Notes: generated by a model from the letters alone, not told the origin. 34,493 nt of DNA from Candidatus Gemmiger faecavium (GCA_019114415.1 DXFO01000008.1:1-34493); one strand, 5' to 3'. Positions 1 to 8,525 are shown, numbered from the stretch's first letter. Program-made: numbers and translations.

Positions 1-1032
<1,032 letters not shown>

Positions 1033-1072
1033 CAAGCTCTGCGTACTGACGCTGTCAGCCGGATAAACAATC

Positions 1073-1109
1073 GCCCCGCCCTGTTGTTTTGACAGGACGG
1101 GGCTTTTTT
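1073..1109 (+). terminator. Intrinsic terminator of pckA
   Basis: A 12-bp stem with one mismatch (GCCCCGCCCTGT with ACAGGACGGGGC) closes a 7-base loop and is followed by six T. It lies 40 bases after the pckA stop. Confidence 0.93.
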
Positions 1110-1124
1110 ATGTTATGCCCGTCA

Positions 1125-1153
1125 TTGCGGCCCGGCAATGCGCGTGGTATACT
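1125..1153 (+). promoter_or_regulatory. Promoter of the GtrII-type gene
   Basis: TTGCGG, a 17-base spacer and TATACT, with TGG directly before the -10 (extended -10). It would start a transcript with a leader of roughly 195 bases before the gene at 1354. Confidence 0.6.
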
Positions 1154-1214
1154 GAAAAAGTGAGAATGAAAATCGGTCAGCAAAACGTGGAGCAAGAACA
1201 AGGCTGTTTTGATC

Positions 1215-1251
1215 GGACGGCATAAGATTCCCAAACGCCGGTCCTCTTTTT
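1215..1251 (+). promoter_or_regulatory. Possible attenuator hairpin in the leader of the GtrII-type gene
   Basis: GGACGGC pairs with GCCGGTCC (one bulged base) around a 15-base loop and is followed by TCTTTTTA, which resembles a weak intrinsic terminator. A second hairpin (GTGCGGG with CCCGCAC) sits just before the ribosome binding site at about 1340. No known riboswitch or T-box motif is recognisable. Confidence 0.35.
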
Positions 1252-1353
1252 ATAAAAGCCTTGCCGTTGCGGATCTTGCCGGATATTGCGGAGTGCTTTT
1301 GACCGTAGCCGTGCGGGGCAGGACCTGTATGCCCGCACAAAAGGAGGAGTTTC

Positions 1354-2874
1354 ATGGATTGGTGGAAACTGGATGCACCGTCACGGCGGCGGTTTGCTCT
1401 GCTGGCGGCGGGCGGCCTTTTGTATGTACTGCCCATTTTGCTGGCCGACCGCTACTACCAGGATGATCTGGCGCGGTCCCTGTATGGCGCTACCGGCTGG
1501 GCGGGCGACGGCCGTCCCCTGACCGAATGGCTGATGGAGCTGCTGGCGGGGGGAAGTTCCACCATTGTGGATCTTTCTCCCCTGCCCATGCTGCTGGGAT
1601 TGGCGGCGCTGGCTTATGCCATGACACTGTATGCCCGGCAGGCCTTCCCCGCTTTGCAAAACAGCGCGTTGGCAACATTGGCGCTGGGGTTTGTTTTGGC
1701 ACATCCTTTTGCCATGGCGAACCTATCCTACAAATTCGACTGCCTGACCATGCTGCTGGCTCTGGCACTGTGCTTTTTGCTCTATGCCCTGCCCCGGAGT
1801 CTGGGCGGCCCCCGTCTTGCACTGGCCGGAGCAGTTGCCGCCCTGCTGGTCATGGGGCTGTATCAGCCTGCGTCGGGGATGTTTTTGGTGCTGGCCGGAA
1901 TCTGGTTTGTGTTCTGGCTGGTAGACTGGCTGGGCAGCGGCGATCCTGTCCGCAGCCGTCTGGCTGATTTCTTTCCGGAGCTGTGGCGGCTGGGCGGTCT
2001 GGCCGCGGGCGCGCTTTTCTATCTGGTCGTTATCGCGCCTCAGTTTGTGGACAAGGAAGGCTGGCGGCAGGAAGCATCCCAGACCATTGGCGGCGAGAAT
2101 CCCGTCGGCACGCTGGTGACAAACATTCTGAGCGCCGCCTACTATATCCGGGAGCGGATGCGGATGCTCCCCACCCTGTACCGGGTCGTCCTTGTGCTGG
2201 CTGTGGCGGGAGCCTTGCTGGCCGCAATGTGGCAGTTCTGGCGGCACAGTTCCGCCAAGCCCATCCGCAAGGTGCTGGGATGCATCGTGCTGGCCATCTC
2301 CCCTTTGGGCCTGCTGTTTGCCAGCTATATGCCCCTGGTCGTTTTGCAGAACATGGAGTGCTCGGCCCGGATGTTCCTGGCCTACGGCGGAACGCTGCTG
2401 TTCATCGGGCTTTTGTGGCTGCGGGCGCTGCCCCGCCGCCGGGTGGTTGCCGGCATCCTGCTGGGAGCCTGCCTGTTCTGCCAGACCTGCTATCTGTATG
2501 CTTACGGCACGGCTCTGAAAAGCCAGAAAGAATATGAGACCTATCTGGTGACGCAGATTGCTCATGACTGCGAGACCATCAACGGTGCGGGCAATTACAA
2601 GCAACTGAGCTTTGTGGGCTCGGCGCCCCGTCCCCGGGAAGTGCAGATGATCTGCGGCCAGTACCCGTTTTTCAGCGAACTGATCCAGCCCTGTTTCACC
2701 AACAGCACCTGGCTGGGCGGCGCCTGGGTATACCGGTACCTCCAGTACGATCTGGAGATCGTCGGGCTGACCGACGAGGACAATGCCGCCTGTACGGACG
2801 AGCATCTGCTGCTGCAAAACTCCCGCTATGCCTGCTATGAATCCGGCGAGAAAATTCTGGTTGCTTTCCGCTGA
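1354..2874 (+). CDS. GtrII-type polytopic membrane glycosyltransferase-like protein
   Basis: A 506-residue integral membrane protein with about ten to twelve hydrophobic helices and a soluble C-terminal tail from about residue 390. The N-terminal segment has the pattern YYQDDLARSLYG...W...GRPLTEW, which resembles the Glucos_trans_II (GtrII) family, whose members move glucose from a lipid carrier to surface polysaccharide. The acidic pair after YYQ would be the catalytic region by analogy. The start is set by AAGGAGGAG five bases before the ATG. It stands alone between two terminators, with its own promoter and a leader of about 200 bases. No flippase or bactoprenol glucosyltransferase gene is adjacent, so substrate and acceptor are unknown. 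Membrane topology is clear; the family assignment rests on the N-terminal motif and is moderate. Confidence 0.75.
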   Translation: MDWWKLDAPSRRRFALLAAGGLLYVLPILLADRYYQDDLARSLYGATGWAGDGRPLTEWLMELLAGGSSTIVDLSPLPMLLGLAALAYAMTLYARQAFPALQNSALATLALGFVLAHPFAMANLSYKFDCLTMLLALALCFLLYALPRSLGGPRLALAGAVAALLVMGLYQPASGMFLVLAGIWFVFWLVDWLGSGDPVRSRLADFFPELWRLGGLAAGALFYLVVIAPQFVDKEGWRQEASQTIGGENPVGTLVTNILSAAYYIRERMRMLPTLYRVVLVLAVAGALLAAMWQFWRHSSAKPIRKVLGCIVLAISPLGLLFASYMPLVVLQNMECSARMFLAYGGTLLFIGLLWLRALPRRRVVAGILLGACLFCQTCYLYAYGTALKSQKEYETYLVTQIAHDCETINGAGNYKQLSFVGSAPRPREVQMICGQYPFFSELIQPCFTNSTWLGGAWVYRYLQYDLEIVGLTDEDNAACTDEHLLLQNSRYACYESGEKILVAFR

Positions 2875-2996
2875 GAGGCAATTCCGATTACGGAGATAGC
2901 GGAACATATTTTGATGCGCGTTCCTTGTTCTTGCAGGGGTTCCGTGACACAGCCCCCGCGAATATTGCGCCATGGCAAAGGCACTTTTCCTCTGCC

Positions 2997-3051
2997 AAAA
3001 AAGAACCGTCCCGGACCTGTGGATACCACAAGTCCGGGGCGGTTCTTTTCT
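2997..3051. terminator. Bidirectional terminator between the GtrII-type gene and cca
   Basis: A stem of about 22 bp (AAGAACCGTCCCGGAC pairing with GTCCGGGGCGGTTCTT, with the inner TGTGG-ATA-CCACA) carries a T run on both sides. On plus it is followed by TTTTCTATTTT, and on minus by TTTTTT. It serves both convergent genes. Confidence 0.92.
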
Positions 3052-3054
3052 ATT

Positions 3055-4431
3055 TTATCTGGTGTGGTCTGCCAGGAGCTTCAGTTCCTGCAAAAGGCGG
3101 TCCCTGTCATTGGGCAGCGTGCCGTCCATCACATCTTCCAGCAGTGTATGAAGAGCCTGCCCGACTTCCGGCCCGGGGCGGATTCCGGCGGCCAGTACAT
3201 CGCCGCCGCCCACCTTGAGTCCCTGCAATGTGTAGCAGCCTGTCCGGGCCAGCGTGTGCATTCGCTTTTCAAAGCGTTCCACTTCCTGCTCCCGCGCTTG
3301 CACCGCAGGCTTTCTGGCGTGGGCTGCGAGGTCGGCCTGCTTGACCGCGCAAAGGCGCTCCAGCCAGGTCTCTCCATGCCTGGCCAGCAGGCGCAGGATC
3401 TCGGGGTCCTCCTGGGGCAGCGGACCGTCGTGCACCGCCACAAGGCTGCACACCTCCAGCCGCAATGCCGTAGGCGCCCGCAGGCTGCGCAAAATTTTAT
3501 CCGCAAGCTGTGCGCCCCGCTGGTTATGTCCCGGGAAATGCGCCGCGCCGTCCGGGCCGACGGTACGGCAGAGCGGTTTTGCCATATCATGCAAAAGCAT
3601 GGCCCAGCGCACGATCCGGGCGCTTTCCGGAGAGAGCGTTTTCCGAACCGCATCCACCGCACCGGCGGTATGACGCCAGACATCGTAGCAGTGCCAGCGG
3701 CCCGGCTGGGTACAGCCGATACAGGGCGCGATCTCCGGGATGGCTCCCGCCAAAATTTCCCCGTACTCCGCAAGGACACGCCCGGCCGCCGGGCCTGCCA
3801 GCAGACGGTCGATCTCGGTAAAAATGCGCTCCGGGGATACGTTCTGCACGCTGTCGCGCAGGCTGGCCGCTGCCCTGGCGGTGGCATCGTCAATGGTAAA
3901 GTCCAGCTGCGAGGCAAACCGGACTGCCCGCAGCACCCGCAAAGCATCCTCCGAAAAGCGGACGGTGGGGTCTCCCACGCAGCGGATACACCGGGCGGCA
4001 AGATCCTGCTGCCCGCCGAAGCAGTCCACCAAGCCCGCGGCAGGATGATAGGCCATGGCGTTGACGGTGAAATCCCTGCGGGCCAGGTCGCCCTCCACCC
4101 CCTGCACGAACTGCACGGTCCCGGGATGGCGGTGGTCAGCATAGGCGCCGTCCTGGCGGTAGGTGGTGATCTCATAGGTTTTGCCGTCACAGAGCACCGC
4201 TACCGTGCCGTGTTTCATGCCGGTCAGGATCTGGCGGAAATCCGAAAAGACCTGCCGCGTCTGTTCCGGAGACGCCGAAGTACAGATATCCCAGTCTCCG
4301 GGCGTAACTCCCAATAGGCTATCCCGGACGCAGCCGCCTACCACATAAGCGGAAAATCCCGCCGCCTCCAGCCGGTCAAGAATCCAGACCACCCGGGACG
4401 GCAGTGCCATCGTTGGCTGCGGCATGGTCAT
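3055..4431 (-). CDS. cca: CCA tRNA nucleotidyltransferase / poly(A) polymerase family
   Basis: About 458 residues. It adds or repairs the 3' CCA of tRNAs from CTP and ATP. The N-terminal nucleotidyltransferase fold shows the GG-x3-RD motif (residues 32-37) and the catalytic pair in GDWDI (45-49). The neck follows, and an HD domain (LLHDMAKP near residue 255) lies in the C-terminal half, as in HD-containing bacterial CCA enzymes. The ATG at 4431 overlaps the stop of the upstream gene as ATGA, suggesting translational coupling; a GTG at 4446 is an alternative start. The ribosome site in front of the ATG is only GGGG, which supports coupling. Whether the protein adds the full CCA or part of it cannot be read from sequence. 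It ends at the bidirectional terminator. Confidence 0.93.
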   Translation of the reverse strand: MTMPQPTMALPSRVVWILDRLEAAGFSAYVVGGCVRDSLLGVTPGDWDICTSASPEQTRQVFSDFRQILTGMKHGTVAVLCDGKTYEITTYRQDGAYADHRHPGTVQFVQGVEGDLARRDFTVNAMAYHPAAGLVDCFGGQQDLAARCIRCVGDPTVRFSEDALRVLRAVRFASQLDFTIDDATARAAASLRDSVQNVSPERIFTEIDRLLAGPAAGRVLAEYGEILAGAIPEIAPCIGCTQPGRWHCYDVWRHTAGAVDAVRKTLSPESARIVRWAMLLHDMAKPLCRTVGPDGAAHFPGHNQRGAQLADKILRSLRAPTALRLEVCSLVAVHDGPLPQEDPEILRLLARHGETWLERLCAVKQADLAAHARKPAVQAREQEVERFEKRMHTLARTGCYTLQGLKVGGGDVLAAGIRPGPEVGQALHTLLEDVMDGTLPNDRDRLLQELKLLADHTR

Positions 4432-4820
4432 TCCCCGAACTTCCACTGTTCGTTCAGGTCTACCAGGCAGGCAACGCAGTCCCCTTCCTGGCGCAGGGCC
4501 TCGACCTTCTGGGCCGCTGCCTCGGCGTCAGGCATCCAGGTCACGAGGAAAAAGTTTTCCGCCGGCACGCCGTAATATACCCAGACGCCGTCCGCACGGA
4601 CCAGGTCCTCCAAATGGTCCAGCTGTTCCCCGTCCACAAGGCCCTGGCCTTCCTCGGCGTAAATCATCTCGGGCTGGATCTGGATAGAGTTGATGACATT
4701 GATGCTGCTGGTGATGTAGGTGTCGCGGTCCGTGGACTGCTCACCCTCCCGCCAGGCGCTTGCAAAGGCTTTGATGAGCAGCTCCCGGACTTCCAGCATA
4801 GAATCTCCTGCAGTATACAT
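4428..4820 (-). CDS. Uncharacterised soluble protein, 130 residues, upstream of cca
   Basis: I do not recognise the family. The product is acidic and soluble with no signal peptide. It has a helical N-terminus (LEVRELLIKAFASAW) and a beta-rich middle. A C-terminal helix (EAAAQKVEALRQEGD) precedes a strand (CVACLVDL). Two starts have good ribosome sites: ATG 4820 (GAGGGGG eight bases before) and ATG 4799 (AGGAG five bases before), so the protein may begin at MLEVREL. Its stop overlaps the cca start in ATGA, so the two genes are almost certainly co-transcribed and coupled. An extended -10 lies 33 bases upstream. The coupling hints at a link to tRNA or RNA metabolism, but that is inference only. 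Confidence 0.8.
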   Translation of the reverse strand: MYTAGDSMLEVRELLIKAFASAWREGEQSTDRDTYITSSINVINSIQIQPEMIYAEEGQGLVDGEQLDHLEDLVRADGVWVYYGVPAENFFLVTWMPDAEAAAQKVEALRQEGDCVACLVDLNEQWKFGE

Positions 4821-4852
4821 AAAGGTTCCCCCTCTTATTTATTCCGTTTACC

Positions 4853-4861
4853 AGTATAGCA
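4853..4861 (-). promoter_or_regulatory. Extended -10 promoter for the 4820-cca pair
   Basis: On the minus strand TGCTATACT matches the TGn-extended -10 consensus. No good -35 box is visible 16-18 bases upstream. It would give a short leader before the ATG at 4820. Confidence 0.6.
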
Positions 4862-4961
4862 CAAAACCGCCGCAATGCACACAGGAATACCTCCTTTGCG
4901 CCTCCGGCAGAGGATTCTGAGCCTTTCCGGCAGGATTTTTTCATTTTTTTCCCGTTTTGTA

Positions 4962-4992
4962 TTGACCTTCCACCGACTGGAACAGGTATAAT
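4962..4992 (+). promoter_or_regulatory. Orphan promoter reading into the back of the 80-residue gene
   Basis: TTGACC, a 19-base spacer and a perfect TATAAT on the plus strand. The next plus-strand gene begins only at 5397, and the transcript would first run antisense through the gene at 5040-5282. The spacer is longer than ideal. Confidence 0.45.
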
Positions 4993-5039
4993 GAGGCCAA
5001 AGGAAAGGGAAAAATCCTCCGCAGGGCCCGCGTCAGGTA

Positions 5040-5282
5040 CTATTTCCGGTTTTCTTTCAATTGGCGTACCGTCTCTTTCAGTTCCTCATACTCCTGCTGC
5101 TTGAGCCAGACGCGGTAAGCTGAGCAGGGAGCCAGCACGACCAGGCAGCCGATCATAACATAGCTGCAGACCTTGATAACCTCGGTATCGATGCCGCCGA
5201 GCAGGGAGACGCCCATGACTATGATCGCCAGGGTCCAGACTGTAAGGGCGATCACGCTGCCCCAAAAAGCAATTTTCTTCAT
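5040..5282 (-). CDS. Small membrane protein with two helices and a coiled-coil tail
   Basis: 80 residues. Helix 1 spans about residues 4-28 (AFWGSVIALTVWTLAIIVMG) and helix 2 about 37-56. A charged, heptad-like tail follows (LKQQEYEELKETVRQLKENR), which suggests self-association or binding to a cytosolic partner. The start follows a good GGGGAGGAA ribosome site, with an extended -10 TGCTATAAT further upstream. It stands alone, divergent from the MerR-type gene at 5397. That arrangement could make it a target of the neighbouring regulator, but no operator is recognisable. I do not recognise a named family. Confidence 0.82.
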   Translation of the reverse strand: MKKIAFWGSVIALTVWTLAIIVMGVSLLGGIDTEVIKVCSYVMIGCLVVLAPCSAYRVWLKQQEYEELKETVRQLKENRK

Positions 5283-5325
5283 CCGTCATTCCTCCCCGTT
5301 TTCGTATGCAATACCTGTTATCCGA

Positions 5326-5334
5326 ATTATAGCA
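5326..5334 (-). promoter_or_regulatory. Extended -10 promoter of the 80-residue membrane gene
   Basis: TGCTATAAT on the minus strand is a perfect TGn-extended -10; the -35 region (TTTCGC at 17 bases) is poor. It lies in the divergent interval shared with the MerR-type gene. Confidence 0.65.
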
Positions 5335-5396
5335 CATCCATCTCCCGCGCGAAACTCTTTTGCAGGTGGAGCTTTCCCCGGAAAGGAGAATCCTTT

Positions 5397-6299
5397 ATGA
5401 ATATGAACATCAAACAGGCTGAAACACTAAGCGGCGTATCCCGCCGGAACATCCGGTTTTATGAACAGGCCGGGCTGCTCTGCCCCGAGCGCGACCCGGA
5501 AAACGATTACCGCACCTACACCGACGCAGACATCCGAACCTTAAAACTGATCCGCACCCTGCGCATGCTGGACATGCCGCTGGAGGATATCCGTTCGGTT
5601 TTGCAGGGCGGACTGACGCTGCCCGACGCCGCATCCCGCCAGGCAAAACGGCTGCAGGAGCAAAGCCGCAGGCTGGACGCCGCCATCCGGTTCTGCGGCG
5701 ATCTGCAGCAGAAAGCCGCTGACGCCGCCACCCTGGACGTGGACGCCTGCCTGGCCCGGATGGAGGACGGTCCCGACCGGGGCTGGTTCACCGGCTGGCT
5801 GCAGGACTACCGCGCTATGGCCAAAGTGGAACATTTGCGCAGCTTTACCTTTACGCCGGATACCCCGGTGACCAATGCCGCACAGTTTTCCGACGCGCTG
5901 TTCGCCTATGCCCGGGAGCATAACCTGGACCTGGTCATCACCCGGGAGAGCATGAATCCCCAGTTCACCATCGGCGGCATTGAATACCGGGCCAACCGGT
6001 ACTACTATCCCTTCCGGGGCATTCCCACGGCGCGCATCCGCTGCTTTGTATGCGACCCGGATTTTGCCGAGGCCGATGTTTTCCCCGGGCGGCTGCGCCT
6101 GCAAAAAGCGCTGCATTATCTGACCCCGGTCTTTGTCATGGCCACCGTTGCTCTGTTGTTCTTACTGCCCCGCGGTTTGCTGACGACCTGGTGGGGATTG
6201 CTGATTCTGGTTGTGCTGCTGGCCCTGGGCGTCAGCGGCGCCTGGTTCAACGCCCACATCTTTTACAACGACAAGGACAATCAATCCCACGACAGCTGA
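5397..6299 (+). CDS. MerR-family regulator with a membrane-anchored C-terminus
   Basis: 300 residues. Residues 3-72 are a MerR winged-helix domain (IKQAETLSGVSRRNIRFYEQ, then DYRTYTDADI), followed by a helical dimerisation stretch (about 76-110). The middle part (about 145-235) is soluble with aromatic-rich strands. The end carries two transmembrane helices (about 241-257 and 263-284). Ordinary MerR proteins are soluble homodimers, so the anchor would hold the DNA-binding part at the inner membrane face. No metal-binding cysteine cluster is present at the usual dimer-helix position. AAAGGAG precedes the ATG; a second in-frame ATG is two codons later. It is divergent from the 80-residue membrane gene and ends at a perfect hairpin. 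The inducer is unknown. Confidence 0.88.
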   Translation: MNMNIKQAETLSGVSRRNIRFYEQAGLLCPERDPENDYRTYTDADIRTLKLIRTLRMLDMPLEDIRSVLQGGLTLPDAASRQAKRLQEQSRRLDAAIRFCGDLQQKAADAATLDVDACLARMEDGPDRGWFTGWLQDYRAMAKVEHLRSFTFTPDTPVTNAAQFSDALFAYAREHNLDLVITRESMNPQFTIGGIEYRANRYYYPFRGIPTARIRCFVCDPDFAEADVFPGRLRLQKALHYLTPVFVMATVALLFLLPRGLLTTWWGLLILVVLLALGVSGAWFNAHIFYNDKDNQSHDS

Positions 6300-6302
6300 A
6301 GC

Positions 6303-6339
6303 AAACGCCCCCGCGCCTAAAAACGGCGCGGGGGCGTTT
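6303..6339. terminator. Terminator between convergent MerR-type and glycosyltransferase genes
   Basis: A perfect 15-bp stem (AAACGCCCCCGCGCC with GGCGCGGGGGCGTTT) and a 7-base loop. The T tract is short (TTT) on both sides. Its place between two converging stops suggests it acts in both directions. Confidence 0.85.
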
Positions 6340-6363
6340 ATGGTTTGGAGAAAAAGCGATCTC

Positions 6364-7383
6364 TTAATTGAACTTGAAGATCTTCTGCGCGATGCGGTAA
6401 CCGCCCAGGCAGATCTTGCGGCCCACCGTGCCGGGCAGATCGCACAGGCCCGCCAGAGACCGGCGGCAGCGCTTGTACAGGCGCTGGTCACGATGACGCA
6501 TATACGCCCACAGCATCTTTTTCTTTTCCAGAGCTTCGACGCTGCCGTCCATGGTCAGGAACACCATGGAGATGGTCATCATCATGAACAGGTAGTTGAA
6601 CATATAGGCCTGCAGCCGCTTCTGCTCCGGCGGCAGGGCGTAGAGATCCACCGCATCGATCATGATCTTGGTGACACGAACCTGCTGGTCCACACGCTTG
6701 ACCATGATCTTCTCGTTGACGCTCTGGTCCTCGCGGCCGATGAAATAGCGGTAAAGATCCAGGTCCATATAATACAGCGTCTGCACAAAGGGCAGCGGCT
6801 GATACACGAAGATATTATCCACGTAGAAGGTGTGCTTGGGCAGCTCAATGCCGCAGTCGCGCAGGATCTGGGTGCGGTAGATCACGCTGTGCATGAGAAT
6901 GTTCTGGCTCGGGGGGAACTTGCCGCACTCCTGCCAGGTGAACACGCGGTCCTGGGGCATGATGCCCTTGTAGGAGATCACGTGACGGGTGTTGTCGCTC
7001 ACATGCTCATAGACGTAGTTGCACAGCAGCAGGTCCACCGGCTTTTCCATGGCGGCAAACTCCCGCAGGCAGGCCATGGCCTTCTGCAGGGCGTCGGCAT
7101 CCAGCCAGTCGTCCGAGTCGACGACCTTGAAATACATGCCCTGGGCATTGCGGATGCCCTGGTTGACGCCCTCACCGTGGCCGCCGTTCTCCTGATGGAT
7201 AACGCGCACAATGTCGGGGTATTTTGCGGCGTACTCGTCCGCAATGCGGCCGGTATCGTCCTTGGAGCCGTCGTCCACCAGAATGATCTCGGCGTCCTCA
7301 CCCGCGGGCAGCAGCGTCTCGATGCAGCGGTCCATATACTCCGCGGAATTGTAACACGGCACGGTAAAGGTGATCAGTTTCAT
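6364..7383 (-). CDS. Family 2 glycosyltransferase
   Basis: 339 residues with a GT-A fold typical of GT2 enzymes. The N-terminus VPCYNSAEYMDRCIETLL is the nucleotide-sugar-binding start, VDDGS (36-40) contacts the nucleotide, and DSDDW (89-93) is the DxD metal site. The C-terminal third is a helical region with a basic end, suited to a membrane-associated enzyme; there is no clear transmembrane helix. It probably adds a sugar to a surface polysaccharide or lipid, but donor and acceptor cannot be deduced. The ribosome site GAGG is about 13 bases before the ATG, rather far. The HAD gene lies upstream on the same strand with a 37-base gap, so the two are probably co-transcribed. Confidence 0.92.
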   Translation of the reverse strand: MKLITFTVPCYNSAEYMDRCIETLLPAGEDAEIILVDDGSKDDTGRIADEYAAKYPDIVRVIHQENGGHGEGVNQGIRNAQGMYFKVVDSDDWLDADALQKAMACLREFAAMEKPVDLLLCNYVYEHVSDNTRHVISYKGIMPQDRVFTWQECGKFPPSQNILMHSVIYRTQILRDCGIELPKHTFYVDNIFVYQPLPFVQTLYYMDLDLYRYFIGREDQSVNEKIMVKRVDQQVRVTKIMIDAVDLYALPPEQKRLQAYMFNYLFMMMTISMVFLTMDGSVEALEKKKMLWAYMRHRDQRLYKRCRRSLAGLCDLPGTVGRKICLGGYRIAQKIFKFN

Positions 7384-7420
7384 AAAAATATTCCATCCTC
7401 TTTCTTATTTCGTCGTTGCG

Positions 7421-8074
7421 TCAGGCCTGCTGCTCGGCACACCAGTCGGTCCAGTTTTCCAGGGTGGTATCCGCGTTGCTGCGGACCTCCTGCCAGTGGG
7501 GACGGGTGTGTTCATCCAGCACGCCGATGGTGTAAAATCCGGCCGCCCGGGCAGTCTGCACCGCTACGGGAGAGTCCTCAAACACCATGATCTGCCCGGG
7601 GGCGGCCCCCAGCTTTTCCGCAGCCCGAAGGTAAACTTCCGGCTCCGCTTTTCCCTGGGGTGTCTCACAGGAGAGCGTGAAAGCAAACCGGTCCAGCACG
7701 CCAAACTTTTCAAGCGCGGCGTCAACGAGGGGCTTCTCGGTGCCGGAAGCCACACACAGAGTAACGCCCTTTGCCCGCATCAGGTCCAGTGCTTCCCGCA
7801 CGCCCGGCTTGAGGGTCGCCGTGGTGCCGTAAGCATCGCGCGCCCGGTCACGGATCTGCTGTGCCAGTTCCTGCGGCGTGACCGGCAGATGGCACTGCTC
7901 CACAAAGTAAGCGGCGGCACCATCAATGGTCATCGTCATGGTATCGTCCCCCTGACGCGGGGTGTATACGGCGTTCCACTGGGCAAGCAGGTCCCGGGCG
8001 ACGTCATCCCACATTCCGGATGAATCCAGCAGGGTCCCGTCCATGTCCAGGATCGCATACGGCAAAAGCTGCAC
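7421..8074 (-). CDS. HAD-superfamily hydrolase, beta-phosphoglucomutase-like
   Basis: 217 residues. Motif I is LDMDGT with the nucleophile and acid/base aspartates at residues 10 and 12. A helical cap follows (about 17-90), then motif II (VASGTEKP), the motif III lysine in GKAEPEVY, and motif IV VFEDSP. This is the subfamily of small phosphatases and phosphoglucomutases acting on sugar phosphates or similar small molecules. The start is GTG, set by AGGAGG seven bases upstream; no ATG fits the domain start. The glycosyltransferase follows after 37 bases. The substrate cannot be told from sequence. Confidence 0.92.
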   Translation of the reverse strand: MQLLPYAILDMDGTLLDSSGMWDDVARDLLAQWNAVYTPRQGDDTMTMTIDGAAAYFVEQCHLPVTPQELAQQIRDRARDAYGTTATLKPGVREALDLMRAKGVTLCVASGTEKPLVDAALEKFGVLDRFAFTLSCETPQGKAEPEVYLRAAEKLGAAPGQIMVFEDSPVAVQTARAAGFYTIGVLDEHTRPHWQEVRSNADTTLENWTDWCAEQQA

Positions 8075-8118
8075 GGTAATTTCCTCCTATCCTGCGGCTG
8101 TCAGGTCATACTGTTAAA

Positions 8119-8147
8119 AGCATACCTGTTTTTTGCCAAAAATACAA
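8119..8147 (-). promoter_or_regulatory. Candidate promoter of the HAD/glycosyltransferase pair
   Basis: On minus, TTGTAT, a 17-base spacer and TATGCT, about 45 bases before the GTG start. Both boxes are imperfect but correctly spaced. Confidence 0.45.
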
Positions 8148-8212
8148 GAGGACGAAGGAATTTTACCGTGAGGCTCCTGCTTTTTCACGAATCCCCTTTT
8201 TGCTCTGCTCCC

Positions 8213-8297
8213 GGGCGGAAAAATAGGGTTACCGCCCACCGGCGAAAGCCCAGATTCATGAGCCGACAAAGCCGGCAAAGCGGCATCTTATTTTTTT
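8213..8297 (+). other. Hairpin-rich intergenic element ending in a terminator-like site
   Basis: The 250-base gap between the HAD gene and the 37-residue gene holds ordered pairing. GGGCGG (8213-8218) pairs with CCGCCC (8232-8237). CCGGC (8239-8243) can pair with GCCGG (8271-8275). A final GCCG-gcaaag-CGGC hairpin (8271-8284) is followed by ATCTTATTTTTTT. A near direct repeat, GCCGACAAA then GCCGGCAAA, starts at 8262. These folds are partly exclusive. Orientation is taken from the T run. No plus-strand gene ends here, and I cannot match it to a known riboswitch class. Confidence 0.35.
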
Positions 8298-8331
8298 GCC
8301 GATAGAAACAAAGAGGATGCTGAAAAAACAT

Positions 8332-8445
8332 TCAGGCGCAGAGTTCGCGCCAGGCCTCCTCCATGGTATCTGCCGAGAACAGAAACTCCCCGGATGCATC
8401 GTATACTTCAATGTGTCCGCCGACATTAAGAAACTGATTCGTCAT
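8332..8445 (-). CDS. Small protein of 37 residues, unknown function
   Basis: A short complete gene with ATG at 8445 and TGA at 8332. The product begins MTNQFLNVGGHIEVYDASGE and ends EEAWRELCA; it reads as two or three short strands followed by an amphipathic helix, with no transmembrane segment. AAAGGTGG lies about nine bases before the ATG, and an extended -10 (TGGTATACT) lies some 30 bases upstream, so it has its own expression signals. The sequence shows natural amino-acid variety rather than low complexity, which supports real coding. I do not recognise a family. It is monocistronic between the CmpB-type gene and the hairpin-rich spacer. Confidence 0.75.
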   Translation of the reverse strand: MTNQFLNVGGHIEVYDASGEFLFSADTMEEAWRELCA

Positions 8446-8476
8446 GGATTTGACCACCTTTCTTTCCTTTGATTGC

Positions 8477-8485
8477 AGTATACCA
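8477..8485 (-). promoter_or_regulatory. Extended -10 promoter of the 37-residue gene
   Basis: TGGTATACT on minus matches the TGn-extended -10; no clear -35. It would give a leader of about 25 bases before the ATG at 8445. Confidence 0.6.
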
Positions 8486-8525
8486 GAAAGAAAGGGTCAT
8501 AAAGCGGACTTTTGCATTTTCGCAC

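Noticed and set aside
1154..1353. Riboswitch or T-box in the leader of the GtrII-type gene
   Set aside because: Hairpins are present, but no T-box motif, anti-terminator or known ligand core is recognisable.
2911..4317. A 468-codon plus-strand frame opposite cca
   Set aside because: It runs through the bidirectional terminator and is the reverse of the CCA enzyme.
4862..4944. A strong AAAGGAGG followed by GTG on minus near 4885, as a leader peptide
   Set aside because: It lies upstream of the -10 that drives the gene at 4820, and the frame is only 15 codons; probably chance.
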